Shown piece by piece: positions 22,376 through 30,116 of a stretch of DNA of 38,467 nt. The position numbers and the translations under genes are program-made. Every line of letters starts with the position of its first letter. Within the stretch, counting starts at the first letter, position 1. Under the pieces are notes generated by a model. It worked only from the letters and a program-made list of their open reading frames with translations, was not told where the DNA came from and made no database searches. Source of the stretch: Thermoplasmata archaeon. GTDB taxonomy: Archaea > Thermoplasmatota > Thermoplasmata > Lutacidiplasmatales > UBA184. The DNA lies in assembly GCA_027315165.1 (NCBI GenBank), contig DAHUYN010000017.1, forward strand, positions 1 to 38,467. The letters are read 5' to 3'.

Positions 22376-23341
22376 ATGCGGGTCACGAAGGCGGGCGTCG
22401 TCGGGGCCGGGACGATGGGCGCGGCGATCGCCGAGTTGCTCGCCTTCAACGGGATCGAGGTCGTCCTCAAGGACGTCGACGCCGAGCTCGTCGCGAAGGG
22501 ACTCGCGCGGGTCCGGGCGCTCGTCGACGAGCTCGTCGCCTTCCACGACGGTCGGGCCGACAAGGAGCTCGGCCGCCTCGCCGAGCTCGGGCTCTCGCTC
22601 ACGGAGGCGCAGGCGGCGACGGTCCGGGAGCGGCTCCGCCCGAAGGTGGGCCGGGCGCGCGGCGACGAGATCGTCGCGCGCGTGACGGGGACGACGAGCT
22701 ACGACGACTTTTCCGACTGCGATCTGGCCATCGAGGCGGTCTTCGAGCGGGTCGACGTCAAGCGCGAGGTCCTCACGAGCCTCGACAAGGTCCTTCCCGC
22801 GCACGCCGTCCTCGCGACGAACACCTCGTCGCTCCCCGTGAGCCGGCTCGCCCGCGGCCTCGTGCACGCGCGGACGACCGTCGTCACGCACTTCTTCAAC
22901 CCGCCGGGCACGCTCCCGCTGGTCGAGGTCGCCGGCGGCGTCGACACGCGCGAGGACGCGATCACCGATACCGTCGACTTCCTCCAGGGTCTGCGCAACC
23001 ACCGCTACCCTCTCGTGCCGATCCGCGTGAAGGAGTCGCCCGGCTACCTCGTCAATCGCTTGTTGCTCCCCGTCCTCAACGAGGCCTGCTTCGCGCTCGA
23101 CGAGGGCCTCGCCAACGCTCGCGACATCGACACGGCGATGAAGACCGGCGCCGGGCTCCCGATGGGGCCGTTCGAGCTCGCCGACCTGATCGGCCTCGAC
23201 GTCACGCTCGAGGTCGCCGAGACGCTGCAGCGCGAAACGGGCGACCCGAAGTACCGGGCCGCGGGCACGCTCCGCCGGCTCGTCGAGGCGGGTCACTACG
23301 GCCGCAAGAACGGCCGCGGGTTCTACGACTACTCGGGCTGA
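22376..23341 (+). CDS. 3-hydroxyacyl-CoA dehydrogenase
   Basis: 321 residues, the usual length of a stand-alone enzyme, which oxidises 3-hydroxyacyl-CoA to 3-ketoacyl-CoA with NAD+ in fatty-acid or related acyl-CoA degradation. GVVGAGTMGAAIAELLA (7-23) is the Rossmann dinucleotide loop and the Asp of LKDVDAE (31-37) at the end of the second strand favours NAD. EAVFERVDVK, NTSSLPVS and THFFNPP supply the catalytic Glu/His and Ser region. The C-terminal domain has SPGYLVNRLLLPVLNEA and GLPMGPFELADLIGLD, the dimer and substrate part, ending GRGFYDYSG. It overlaps the convergent membrane-protein gene by 13 nt. With the thiolase and acyl-CoA ligase nearby it suggests beta-oxidation-like metabolism. 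Confidence 0.92.
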   Translation: MRVTKAGVVGAGTMGAAIAELLAFNGIEVVLKDVDAELVAKGLARVRALVDELVAFHDGRADKELGRLAELGLSLTEAQAATVRERLRPKVGRARGDEIVARVTGTTSYDDFSDCDLAIEAVFERVDVKREVLTSLDKVLPAHAVLATNTSSLPVSRLARGLVHARTTVVTHFFNPPGTLPLVEVAGGVDTREDAITDTVDFLQGLRNHRYPLVPIRVKESPGYLVNRLLLPVLNEACFALDEGLANARDIDTAMKTGAGLPMGPFELADLIGLDVTLEVAETLQRETGDPKYRAAGTLRRLVEAGHYGRKNGRGFYDYSG

Positions 23342-23853
23342 CCCGGCCCCGGGGGCGGGCGCCGCGGCGCGCCGCCCTGTGGCTCCGGCGCCGGCGGGAC
23401 CAGCGGGTGCACCGGGCTCTCGGGCCAGTCGCGCTCGCCGGGCGAGGAGAGGTCGTCGAGGAACCGGAAGACCCGGTACTGGCCCGAGCGGAGCGCCTGG
23501 CGCTCCTCCGCGGTGATCGGGCGCTCGCCGAGGCCGAGGTAGGCCAGGAGGAACAGCGAGAGGGAGCCGACCAGGTAGAGCACGTCGACGCTCGCCTCGG
23601 AGACCGCGGCGGGGATCCCGAGCAGGTCGTCGACGGTCCCGAGGAGGGACGCGGCGGCGAAGGCGACGATCAGCGCGAGGAGCCCCGCGAGCGCGATCCG
23701 ACGGCGGGAGCGCAGGAAGAGGAGGATCGACAGGACGTCCCGGAGCCGCTCCTCCCGCCGCCACAGCGGCAACGTGAGGAGTCCCGCCGCGACGGTGAAC
23801 GCGAGCGAGACGACGAGCGTCACGACGTCGAGCGCGAGGAGGCTCGAGGCCAC
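23329..23853 (-). CDS. Small membrane protein, unknown
   Basis: 174 residues from a GTG at 23851-23853. Hydrophobic segments at about 6-30, 52-73 and 89-110 suggest three membrane helices, with a basic loop (RSRRRIAL) between the first two. The last ~60 residues are soluble and Pro-rich. No family was recognised. A TATA-like GGATTAAG lies 25-32 nt before the GTG. The gene is convergent with the dehydrogenase and overlaps its last codons. Confidence 0.68.
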   Translation of the reverse strand: MASSLLALDVVTLVVSLAFTVAAGLLTLPLWRREERLRDVLSILLFLRSRRRIALAGLLALIVAFAAASLLGTVDDLLGIPAAVSEASVDVLYLVGSLSLFLLAYLGLGERPITAEERQALRSGQYRVFRFLDDLSSPGERDWPESPVHPLVPPAPEPQGGAPRRPPPGPGQPE

Positions 23854-23877
23854 GAGAGCCCCGCGGGCCGCCGTCCT

Positions 23878-23885
23878 CTTAATCC
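23878..23885 (-). promoter_or_regulatory. TATA-like box of the small membrane protein
   Basis: The minus strand reads GGATTAAG, 25-32 nt before the GTG start at 23853, indicating a leaderless transcript. The rest of the 277-base spacer up to 24130 shows no gene. Confidence 0.4.
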
Positions 23886-24100
23886 TTTACCCGGGCGCCG
23901 TGCGGCCCTTCGCGGGCGGCCCGCCACGGAGGAACGGGCCGCGAGCTCCCCAAGGGCGCCTCTCGGTCGGGACGCGAGGAGGGCGTGTAGCGCACCCGAC
24001 ACCCCGCCGGCGCGCCCCACGCGAGGGGCGGCCGAGGTCTCCGCGCGAGCCCTCGGCCCCGACCGCCGCGTTCGCCGCCCGCGGGTTGGGGCTCCCAACG

Positions 24101-24106
24101 GTTATG
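24101..24106 (+). promoter_or_regulatory. TATA-like box of the SCP2 gene
   Basis: gttatg in caacggttatgcgcc lies 25-30 nt before the ATG at 24131, so the mRNA is probably leaderless. Confidence 0.4.
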
Positions 24107-24130
24107 CGCCGGTCGGGGCGTGACGCGTCG

Positions 24131-24535
24131 ATGGCGCTGAAGTTCCCCTCCGAGGCCTGGGCGCAGGCGTTGGCGACGGCGCTGAACGCGAACCCGGCCT
24201 ACGCCGAGGCGGCGAAGGCGTGGGAGGGAGACCTCCTCCTGCTCGTGCTCCCGGACGAGCAAGACCCGAACGGCGCGGGCGTCCACCTCGACCTGGCGCA
24301 TGGGACCTGCCGCGCCGCGCGGTACGTCGCGGACCCGCGGGGGGTCTCGAGCGAGTTCGTCTACGAGGGGCGCCGGGCCGACTGGGCGCGCCTCGTCCGC
24401 CACGAGCTCGACCCGATCAAGGCGATCCTGGACGGCACGTTCAAGGTCCGCGGGAACCTCGCCAAGCTGCTCCGGTTCACGCGCGCGGCGAAGGAGCTCG
24501 TCGAGACGGCGGCGAACGTCCCGACGGACCTGTAG
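24131..24535 (+). CDS. SCP-2 sterol-transfer-fold protein
   Basis: 134 residues with the SCP-2 pattern: FPSEAWAQALATALNANPAYAEAAKAWEGDLLLLV at the start, a strand with GVHLDLAHGTC, EFVYEGRRADWARLVRHELDPIKAILDGTFKVRGNLAKLLRFTRAAKELVETA at the end. The fold binds hydrophobic ligands such as acyl-CoA or lipids in a tunnel. Small stand-alone members are common in archaea and bacteria with acyl-CoA metabolism, in line with the dehydrogenase, thiolase and ligase nearby. The start is fixed by a TATA-like box at leaderless distance; the longer open frame upstream is noise. It is convergent with the hydrolase gene, with 2 bases between stops. Confidence 0.85.
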   Translation: MALKFPSEAWAQALATALNANPAYAEAAKAWEGDLLLLVLPDEQDPNGAGVHLDLAHGTCRAARYVADPRGVSSEFVYEGRRADWARLVRHELDPIKAILDGTFKVRGNLAKLLRFTRAAKELVETAANVPTDL

Positions 24536-24537
24536 CG

Positions 24538-25554
24538 CTACGCCGGTCGCGCGGCCGGCAGCGGCGCCGGCGGCGGTGCCTTCGGCGCGACGGCCGTCGC
24601 GGCCGGGACCGTCGGGGGTGTCGGCGGCTTCGGCGGGGCCGGGAAGACGTTCGCCCGAACGAACGCCGAGACCTCCGACCAGGCCGCCTCCGCGGCCCCG
24701 AGGTCGTAGGCCGAGAGGTCCCGCGAGAGGAAGTGGTGGCGTGCCGACGGGTGGTCGGAGAAGAGGAGCTTCGCCTCGCCGCTCGCCCGGAGCGGCTCCC
24801 ACTGGGCCCGCGCCTTGCGCGAGATCGCGTCGGCGCCGGCGTCGACGAAGAGGACGGGCGCCGTGATCAGCTTGAGGTACTCGACCGGTCGGACGGGCAC
24901 CGGGTAGGCGAGCACGAGCGCGGAGACGGTCGGTTCCTCGACGGCGATCGCCTCGGCGAGGGCCGCCCCGTACGAGACGCCCGCGACGACCGTCTTGTCC
25001 GGGTCGACCATCTCGCGGGCCCGCAGGAACGTGAGCCCGTCGCGGTACAGCCGGCGGAGGTGGAGCAGCCGCGGATGGTCGAGCGGGACCCCGCCCCGGA
25101 CGCGCGCTCCGACGCGGAGCATCGCAAGGTCCCCCGTGCCGATCGACGAGGTCCTCGCGAGGTCCGGCAGGAGCACCTCGCACCCCTCGCGCGCGAGGCG
25201 GATCCCGAGGTCGAGGACGGTCGTCGTGAGGCCGTAGAGGTCGGGCGTGACGAGCGCGACGGGGTGCTTGACGAGCTTGGTCGGCGTGAGGACGATCGCG
25301 GGGGCCTTCCGCGTCTTGGTCGCGTCGGTCGGGAACCAGACCCTCTCGCTGCGGTAGGGGGGCAGCGGGGCGCCCGGGCTGAGACCGGGCTTCGTCCAGG
25401 TCTTGTTGAGGAAGTCGAGGACGCAGAGCTTGAACCGCTCCTTCTGGAGGACGATGACGGCCTGACGCGTGCCGCAGACGTCGCAGACCCCGATGACGCC
25501 GCTCCCGAACTCGTGCTCGAGTCCGGGCACCATCTGGTCGTTATCGCCCGGCAT
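24538..25554 (-). CDS. Alpha/beta hydrolase (dienelactone-hydrolase-like) with N-terminal Cys motif
   Basis: 338 residues. The N-terminus has GVCDVCGTRQAVIVL and a further Cys (FKLCVLDF), which may bind zinc; this is unusual for the fold. The hydrolase domain runs from about 85 to 305: PVALVTPDLYGL, RLAREGCEVLLPDLAR, nucleophile elbow VAGVSYGAALAEAIA with Ser, APVLFVDAGADAIS with the Asp region and SARHHFLSRD with the His. The last 35 residues are Pro/Ala-rich. The ATG at 25552-25554 lies inside the end of the PIN gene, so ligase, PIN protein and hydrolase form one overlapping minus-strand operon. It may cleave thioesters or lactones made in acyl-CoA degradation (inference). Confidence 0.8.
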   Translation of the reverse strand: MPGDNDQMVPGLEHEFGSGVIGVCDVCGTRQAVIVLQKERFKLCVLDFLNKTWTKPGLSPGAPLPPYRSERVWFPTDATKTRKAPAIVLTPTKLVKHPVALVTPDLYGLTTTVLDLGIRLAREGCEVLLPDLARTSSIGTGDLAMLRVGARVRGGVPLDHPRLLHLRRLYRDGLTFLRAREMVDPDKTVVAGVSYGAALAEAIAVEEPTVSALVLAYPVPVRPVEYLKLITAPVLFVDAGADAISRKARAQWEPLRASGEAKLLFSDHPSARHHFLSRDLSAYDLGAAEAAWSEVSAFVRANVFPAPPKPPTPPTVPAATAVAPKAPPPAPLPAARPA

Positions 25555-26074
25555 CCGGTCCCCTCTGACGGCGCCGAGCCTCGACCCGGGGAGCGTTCTT
25601 AACCGTTGCCGCGCGCCGGCGGGCGCCGCGTTCCTCGGGGTCCGTGGGAGCCCGGCGCAGGTCGAAGCCCCGGTGCTCCCGCGGCACCAGGACGGAGACG
25701 CCCCGAGCGAGAAGGCGGGCCTGGAGGGCCCGGTCCCCCGTGAGAACCCAGCACGACCTCCGCGCGGCGAGCTCGAGGAGGCCGGTGTCCCCGCGCCCCC
25801 GGTCGCGCACCGTCGGGAGTCGGGCCGCGAGCGCGCGCGCGGCCGGGGCGCCGGCGACGCCGCGCACGACGAGCCGGTCGAGCTCCGCGAGGGTCCCGGA
25901 CGAGACCGCGAGCGGCGCCGGCGCGGCGAGCCGCGCGACCTCGGCGACGAGGTCGACGGGCTCGCGGAGCGGCACGAAGAAGGCGTTCGCGTCGGCGAGG
26001 ACGGCCGACGGGCCCTCGGGGGCGGGCCTACGCGCGCTTGAGGACGATCCCGAGCGACTCCCGGTCGAACTCAC
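25541..26074 (-). CDS. PIN-domain protein (Fcf1/VapC-like nuclease fold)
   Basis: 177 residues. The core (about 23-135) starts SAVLADANAFFVP with the first metal-binding Asp, has SSGTLAELDRLV with the Glu, and RGDTGLLELAARRSCWVLTGDRALQARLLARGVSVLVPRE with the later Asp residues, in the order seen in PIN nucleases. Archaeal stand-alone members are implicated in rRNA processing; toxin activity is also possible, but no antitoxin gene is adjacent. The C-terminus is Arg-rich. The only usable start is a GTG at 26072-26074, 47 nt inside the end of the acyl-CoA ligase gene; the region from 26031 to 26074 is Ser-rich and may not all be translated. Confidence 0.72.
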   Translation of the reverse strand: MSSTGSRSGSSSSARRPAPEGPSAVLADANAFFVPLREPVDLVAEVARLAAPAPLAVSSGTLAELDRLVVRGVAGAPAARALAARLPTVRDRGRGDTGLLELAARRSCWVLTGDRALQARLLARGVSVLVPREHRGFDLRRAPTDPEERGARRRAATVKNAPRVEARRRQRGPDAGR

Positions 26075-27620
26075 GCTCGCCTCGACGCCCCTTGAGCAGG
26101 TAGCGCTGCGCCTTCTGGTTGGCGGTCTTCGGGATCTCCTCGAGGAACTCGAGGTACCTCGGGACCATGAAGAACGGGAGCCGCTCGGCCAAGAACTCGA
26201 ACAGCGTCCGGGGCTCGGCCTCGGCGCCGGGCCGGAGCTGGACGAACGCCTTCACGTCCTCCTCGCCCAGCGGCGACGGGACCCCGACGACGACGCTCTC
26301 GAAGACCGCCGGGTGCTGGTTGAGGACGCTCTCGACGTCGTAGGGGGCGAGGTTCTCGCCGCGACGGCGGATGACGTCCTTCTTCCGGTCGACGAAGTAG
26401 TAGTAGCCGTCGCCGTCGGCGACGACGTAGTCGCCCGTGTGGAACCAGAGGTTGCGCCAGGCCTCGACGGTCTTCTCGGGCTTGTTGTGATAGCCCAGGA
26501 ACATCGTGAACGGCCGACGCGGCCGCACGACGAGCTCGCCGCGGGTCCCCGCGGCCACCGGCGCGTCGGCGTCGTCGACGACCGCGGCCTCGACGAACCC
26601 GAGCGGTGTGCCGACCGAGCCGACCCGGATCCCCTCGGGCGGGTTCATCAAGGTCGTGCAGCCGCACTCGGTCATCCCGTAGAGCTCGACGATCGTCACG
26701 CCGAACCGTCGCTCGAACTCCGGCCAGACCTCCCGGGTCGTGCCCGCCGTCAGCGCGACGCGGACCTTGTGGGAGCGGTCGGTGGGGCGGGCGGGCTGCT
26801 TGAACAGGACGTTCACCATCGAGATCAGGAGCGAGACGTGCGTCGCGCCCAGACGCGCCGCGACCTCCCAGTAGGTCGAGGCGTGGAACCGCTCCTCGAA
26901 GGCGGCCGTGAGGTCGTAGGAGAGCGCCGTCAGCGTCGTCATCTCCTGGGCGTTGCAGTGGAACAGCGGCAGGCCGGTGAAGAGGACGTCGCCGTCCTCG
27001 AGATGGCTGCGAGCGCCGATCTCCCGCGGCGTCGTGAGGTACTTCTCGTGCGGGATGATCGCGCCCTTCGGCGGGCCCGTGGTCCCGCTCGTGTAGAGGA
27101 TCGCCGCGGGCTCCCACGGCGCCGGGTCCCGGTCGGGCGTGAACGGGGCGGACCCGAGGAGGTCGGACCACGGGCGGAGCCCCTCGGAGCGGTCGAGGGC
27201 CGCCCCGTCCGAGGGGACGACCGCCAGCCAGTCCAGCGGGAGCTTTGCGCGGAGCGGGAGGACGATCTCGAGGAGCCTCTCGTCGACGACGAGGGCGCGG
27301 GCGCCGCTGTCCGCGAGCTCGTAGCGGAGGATCTCGCCCTTGAGCGCCGTGTTGAGCGGCACGAGGACGACGCCGGCCTTGGCGGCGCCGAACCAGAGGA
27401 GCGGGAACTCGGGCGTGTTGTAGAGGAGCGCCGCGACGGCGTCGCCGCGAGCGAGGCCGACCGCTCGTAGCCCGCTCGCCACCCGGTCCGACTCGCGGTC
27501 GAGGGCGGCGTAGCTCAGCTCCGCGTTCGCGAACCTGAGGGCGGGCCGCTCCCCGTTCTTCCTCGCCTTGGCCCGGATCAGGGCCGCGAGGTCGTGGTAC
27601 TCCTCGGTCGGGAGCCGCAT
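26028..27620 (-). CDS. Acyl-CoA synthetase (AMP-forming, ANL superfamily)
   Basis: 530 residues. The adenylation domain has AAILYTSGTTGPPKGAIIPH (P-loop-like AMP motif), the aromatic YGMTECGCTTL, and YHTGD-like LWFHTGDYVVADGDGYYYFVDRKKDVIRRRGENLAPYDVESVL, with the hinge and the final Lys in IPKTANQKAQRYLL for the adenylation half-reaction. It activates a carboxylic acid with ATP and then CoA; the specificity, perhaps medium- or long-chain fatty acid or carnitine-like acid, cannot be fixed by eye. ATG at 27618-27620. A TATA-like CCCTTATGG is 23-31 nt upstream. It heads the operon with the PIN protein and hydrolase and is divergent from the Nudix gene. Confidence 0.9.
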   Translation of the reverse strand: MRLPTEEYHDLAALIRAKARKNGERPALRFANAELSYAALDRESDRVASGLRAVGLARGDAVAALLYNTPEFPLLWFGAAKAGVVLVPLNTALKGEILRYELADSGARALVVDERLLEIVLPLRAKLPLDWLAVVPSDGAALDRSEGLRPWSDLLGSAPFTPDRDPAPWEPAAILYTSGTTGPPKGAIIPHEKYLTTPREIGARSHLEDGDVLFTGLPLFHCNAQEMTTLTALSYDLTAAFEERFHASTYWEVAARLGATHVSLLISMVNVLFKQPARPTDRSHKVRVALTAGTTREVWPEFERRFGVTIVELYGMTECGCTTLMNPPEGIRVGSVGTPLGFVEAAVVDDADAPVAAGTRGELVVRPRRPFTMFLGYHNKPEKTVEAWRNLWFHTGDYVVADGDGYYYFVDRKKDVIRRRGENLAPYDVESVLNQHPAVFESVVVGVPSPLGEEDVKAFVQLRPGAEAEPRTLFEFLAERLPFFMVPRYLEFLEEIPKTANQKAQRYLLKGRRGEREFDRESLGIVLKRA

Positions 27621-27642
27621 GCCCGCCCGGAGGGGGACGGCT

Positions 27643-27651
27643 CCATAAGGG
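27643..27651 (-). promoter_or_regulatory. TATA-like box of the acyl-CoA synthetase operon
   Basis: The minus strand reads CCCTTATGG, 23-31 nt before the ATG at 27620. The divergent Nudix gene has its own patch gttatct at 27674-27680, 22-28 nt before its GTG. Confidence 0.42.
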
Positions 27652-27701
27652 TTGGGGCGCGCCCGAGGGCAGCGTTATCTCCGCCCGGGTTTCCCGAGGC
27701 C

Positions 27702-28145
27702 GTGCGGCGCTCGACGACGAGCTTTCGGGCGGACCGTCCGACGGTCGCCGAGCTCGCTGCCGGCGCGCTCGTCCAGCCGCTCGGGGCGCCCGAGGTCCTG
27801 CTCCTCCACCACGCGGCCGAGGAGCGCTGGTGCTTCCCCAAGGGCCACGTCGACGCCGGCGAGTCGGCCTCGCAGGCGGCCGTGCGCGAGGTCCTCGAGG
27901 AGTCCGGTCTCTCGATCGACCTCGGACGGGAGCTGACCTCCGTCACCTACCGGTTCTACGACCCCGCGCGCGACCTCAGCGTCGTCAAGACGACGATCTA
28001 CTTCCTCGCGACGGCGCCGGCCCGCGAGCTCGTCCTCGAGCCGACGTTCGACGCCGGTCGGTGGGCGAACCTCAACGAGGCTAAGCACCTCGTCGGCTTC
28101 GATTCCGAGCGGGCGGTCCTCGACCACCTTCGGGTCAAGCACTGA
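27702..28145 (+). CDS. Nudix hydrolase
   Basis: 147 residues from a GTG at 27702. The complete Nudix box reads GHVDAGESASQAAVREVLEE followed by SGL, with the Arg-Glu and Glu-Glu pair that bind magnesium. KGH before it and the LLHHAAEERWCFPKG strand are typical of Ap4A hydrolase/MutT-like proteins. It hydrolyses a nucleoside diphosphate linked to another group; the substrate is unknown. A TATA-like gttatct 22-28 nt upstream supports this GTG and a leaderless mRNA rather than the longer open frame from 27594. The C-terminus is SERAVLDHLRVKH. Confidence 0.87.
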   Translation: MRRSTTSFRADRPTVAELAAGALVQPLGAPEVLLLHHAAEERWCFPKGHVDAGESASQAAVREVLEESGLSIDLGRELTSVTYRFYDPARDLSVVKTTIYFLATAPARELVLEPTFDAGRWANLNEAKHLVGFDSERAVLDHLRVKH

Positions 28146-28585
28146 GACTCGTCATCCCGCGCCGACCGGCGAAGGTCCCTCGGCGAACGCGCGGGACTCG
28201 AATCGTCCCTCGCGAGAGCCAGGGGTCCGAGCCCGGGCGGCCGAAGATCCTCTCGGGTCGAGATCGCGACGGACCGCGGGGCGGCTCGCGCGAACGGTGC
28301 CGGGGCGCACCCACGTGCTTCTCCGAGCGGCGCGCGCGGGACGTTGGGGAGACCCGGCGCCGGATCCGCCCCTGGGCGGAGGGCGGACCTCGAGTCCCTG
28401 CTCGGAGCGTGAGGTCCACGCGTCGACCCCTCGGCCACGCGGTGGGTCCGAACCGACCGCCAGCGGCGCGGTCGGACGGGTAGGCTCCTCGACCTCGAGG
28501 CCGCGGTAGGGTCGCTCCACCGAGAGCTCCCCCGATATCGAGGAGAAAAGGGAAGGAAGGGGTTGGCCTCGAGGTCGCCTGCGCC
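28146..28585. other. Intergenic region between convergent genes, no gene seen
   Basis: This 440-base gap lies after the Nudix stop and after the stop of the anchored exoprotein on the other strand. All open frames in it are Arg/Pro/Ser-rich and resemble no protein. A short palindrome around 28191-28212 (gcgggactcgaatcgtccct) looks like a tRNA T-arm but has no tRNA around it. A purine run with AT bases at 28540-28565 (gaggagaaaagggaaggaa) is the least GC-rich spot. No known RNA was recognised. Confidence 0.5.
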
Positions 28586-30013
28586 CTAGCCCTGTCGCGG
28601 CGGCTCCCGGGGGAGTCCCGACGCGGGCGGCGACGGCGGGGCGGCCCCGAACGCACCGGCGGGTGGCACGGCGGCCCGGATCGGGCTCGGCGTGCTCGAG
28701 AGCCCGCTCTCGGCGCGGCGGCGCGCCCACTGCTTGTACTCGACGACGCTGACCGCACCGACGACGACGGCGGCGATGAGGCCGACGAGGACCGCGACGC
28801 CGACGAGGGCCGAGAGGCCGGCCGACCCGACGCCCGTGCAGCTGCCCGTGTAGCAGCTCGAGGTCGACTGGGCCTGCGCGACGCTCTCGGGCTGACCCTG
28901 GAGCACCGTCGTCCCGGTCGTGGCCGTCGCGGGCGCGGGAGCGCCCCTCGGGACCGCCTGGGTCGTCGCGAGGCTCGTGTCGGCCTCGTTGAAGGAGGTC
29001 GCCGCGGCGACGACGTGCAGGTGGTGGTGGTCGTCGAGCGCGATGTCGAGGTTCTGCGTCGCCGCGAACTGGGTCGTCAGGGCCTCGCTCGCCCACGACT
29101 GCTCTCCGTCACCGAAGAGGTCGAAGTCGTGGGGGACGAGGATGACCCCGTCGACGTTGTCGAACGGACCGTTCCAGGCGAGGACGATCGCGGGCGTCGT
29201 CTGGCCGTTCTTCAGCGTGACGGGCCCGAGGTCCTCGCCGTAGACGGCGACGGTGCCGTTCCCCGAGACGGTCCCGGACGGCTGTAGCGTCCCCGAGCTA
29301 TGGGCGCCGGTGACGGAGGTGTGCGACCAGTTGACGAGGATCGACCAGCCCCCGTGGGCGTCGAAGGTCGCCGAGCTGTTCCAGGTCTGCCCGGCCGAGA
29401 CGTTCTGCGGGACGAGGCCGAGGGCCGGCGAGAAGGAGACCTCGTGATGCGCCGCGCCGGCGACGTAGAGGGCGGCGGAGGTCGAGCCCGAGAAGCCCTT
29501 CAACGACGCGGTCGCGGTGAGGGTCTCGCTGATGTTCCCCGCGATCCGGGCGCTCGCGTTGACGAGGCCGACCGCCGGGACGTTGCTGCCGTTCGAGGTG
29601 ACGGTCGCCGTCGTGGTGAGGTTGGCGAACCCGGCGTCCTTCTCCCAGCCGACGACCGTCAGGTTGCCGTAGGCGACCGACGGCGTGACGCAGTTGGGGT
29701 CGCAGAGCTCGGCGTAGTAGCTCCCCAGGATCGTGCGCTGGGCTTCGACGGCGACGGTCGTCGACGACGTGTTCGTCGCCGTGTAGACGACCTGCCAGCC
29801 GAAGAAGGCGTGCGCGGTGTACGACGCATTGCCGAAGGTCTCGCTCACGTTGACCCACTTCTGCGCCCCGTAGGCCCACTGCTGGGTGTTCGACCCGGAC
29901 ATTGGGACGGGGGACGCCGAGGCGGGCGAGGCCATCGCCGGGACGACGAGGAGCGCCAGAAGCGCCACCCCGATCGTCGCCCACGCGGCCGTCGTTCGTC
30001 CGATCGCATTCAT
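28586..30013 (-). CDS. Secreted, C-terminally anchored surface protein
   Basis: 475 residues from an ATG at 30011-30013. A signal peptide spans residues 1 to about 33 (basic start, then VALLALLVVPAMASPASA). The long ectodomain is rich in Thr, Ser, Asn, Ala and Val with many N-x-S/T glycosylation sites (NVS, NAS, NTSS, NLT, NGS); it has CDPNC and a His run (DDHHHLH). A hydrophobic stretch near 400-425 (LVGVAVLVGLIAAVVVGAVSVV) is followed by KQWARRR, giving a cytoplasmic stop-transfer end and a 45-residue Pro/Ala tail. No enzyme motif is visible. The frame continues upstream to 30418, but that part is antisense to hutU. A TATA-like GAGTTTATCC is 58-67 nt upstream. Confidence 0.8.
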   Translation of the reverse strand: MNAIGRTTAAWATIGVALLALLVVPAMASPASASPVPMSGSNTQQWAYGAQKWVNVSETFGNASYTAHAFFGWQVVYTATNTSSTTVAVEAQRTILGSYYAELCDPNCVTPSVAYGNLTVVGWEKDAGFANLTTTATVTSNGSNVPAVGLVNASARIAGNISETLTATASLKGFSGSTSAALYVAGAAHHEVSFSPALGLVPQNVSAGQTWNSSATFDAHGGWSILVNWSHTSVTGAHSSGTLQPSGTVSGNGTVAVYGEDLGPVTLKNGQTTPAIVLAWNGPFDNVDGVILVPHDFDLFGDGEQSWASEALTTQFAATQNLDIALDDHHHLHVVAAATSFNEADTSLATTQAVPRGAPAPATATTGTTVLQGQPESVAQAQSTSSCYTGSCTGVGSAGLSALVGVAVLVGLIAAVVVGAVSVVEYKQWARRRAESGLSSTPSPIRAAVPPAGAFGAAPPSPPASGLPREPPRQG

Positions 30014-30070
30014 CGCTGTGTTTCCCCGCGGAGTGCCTCCGCGTCTGTCCCTCACCAGCCCGGAACGGTG

Positions 30071-30080
30071 GGATAAACTC
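30071..30080 (-). promoter_or_regulatory. TATA-like box of the anchored surface protein
   Basis: The minus strand reads GAGTTTATCC, 58-67 nt before the ATG at 30013. A transcript from here would have a leader of about 30-35 nt containing GCGGGGAAA. It lies only 37 bases after the stop of hutU. Confidence 0.4.
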
Positions 30081-30116
30081 CCGTTCCTCCGAGCCCCGAG
30101 GGCGTTGGACCGCGTG

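Noticed and set aside
25541-26074. Toxin of a toxin-antitoxin pair (VapBC)
   Set aside because: No antitoxin-sized gene is adjacent; the gene lies between overlapping metabolic genes, and the sequence resembles stand-alone archaeal PIN proteins.
28185-28215. tRNA-like T-arm palindrome
   Set aside because: The loop does not fit TTCRANY and no acceptor, D-arm or anticodon arm can be found on either side.
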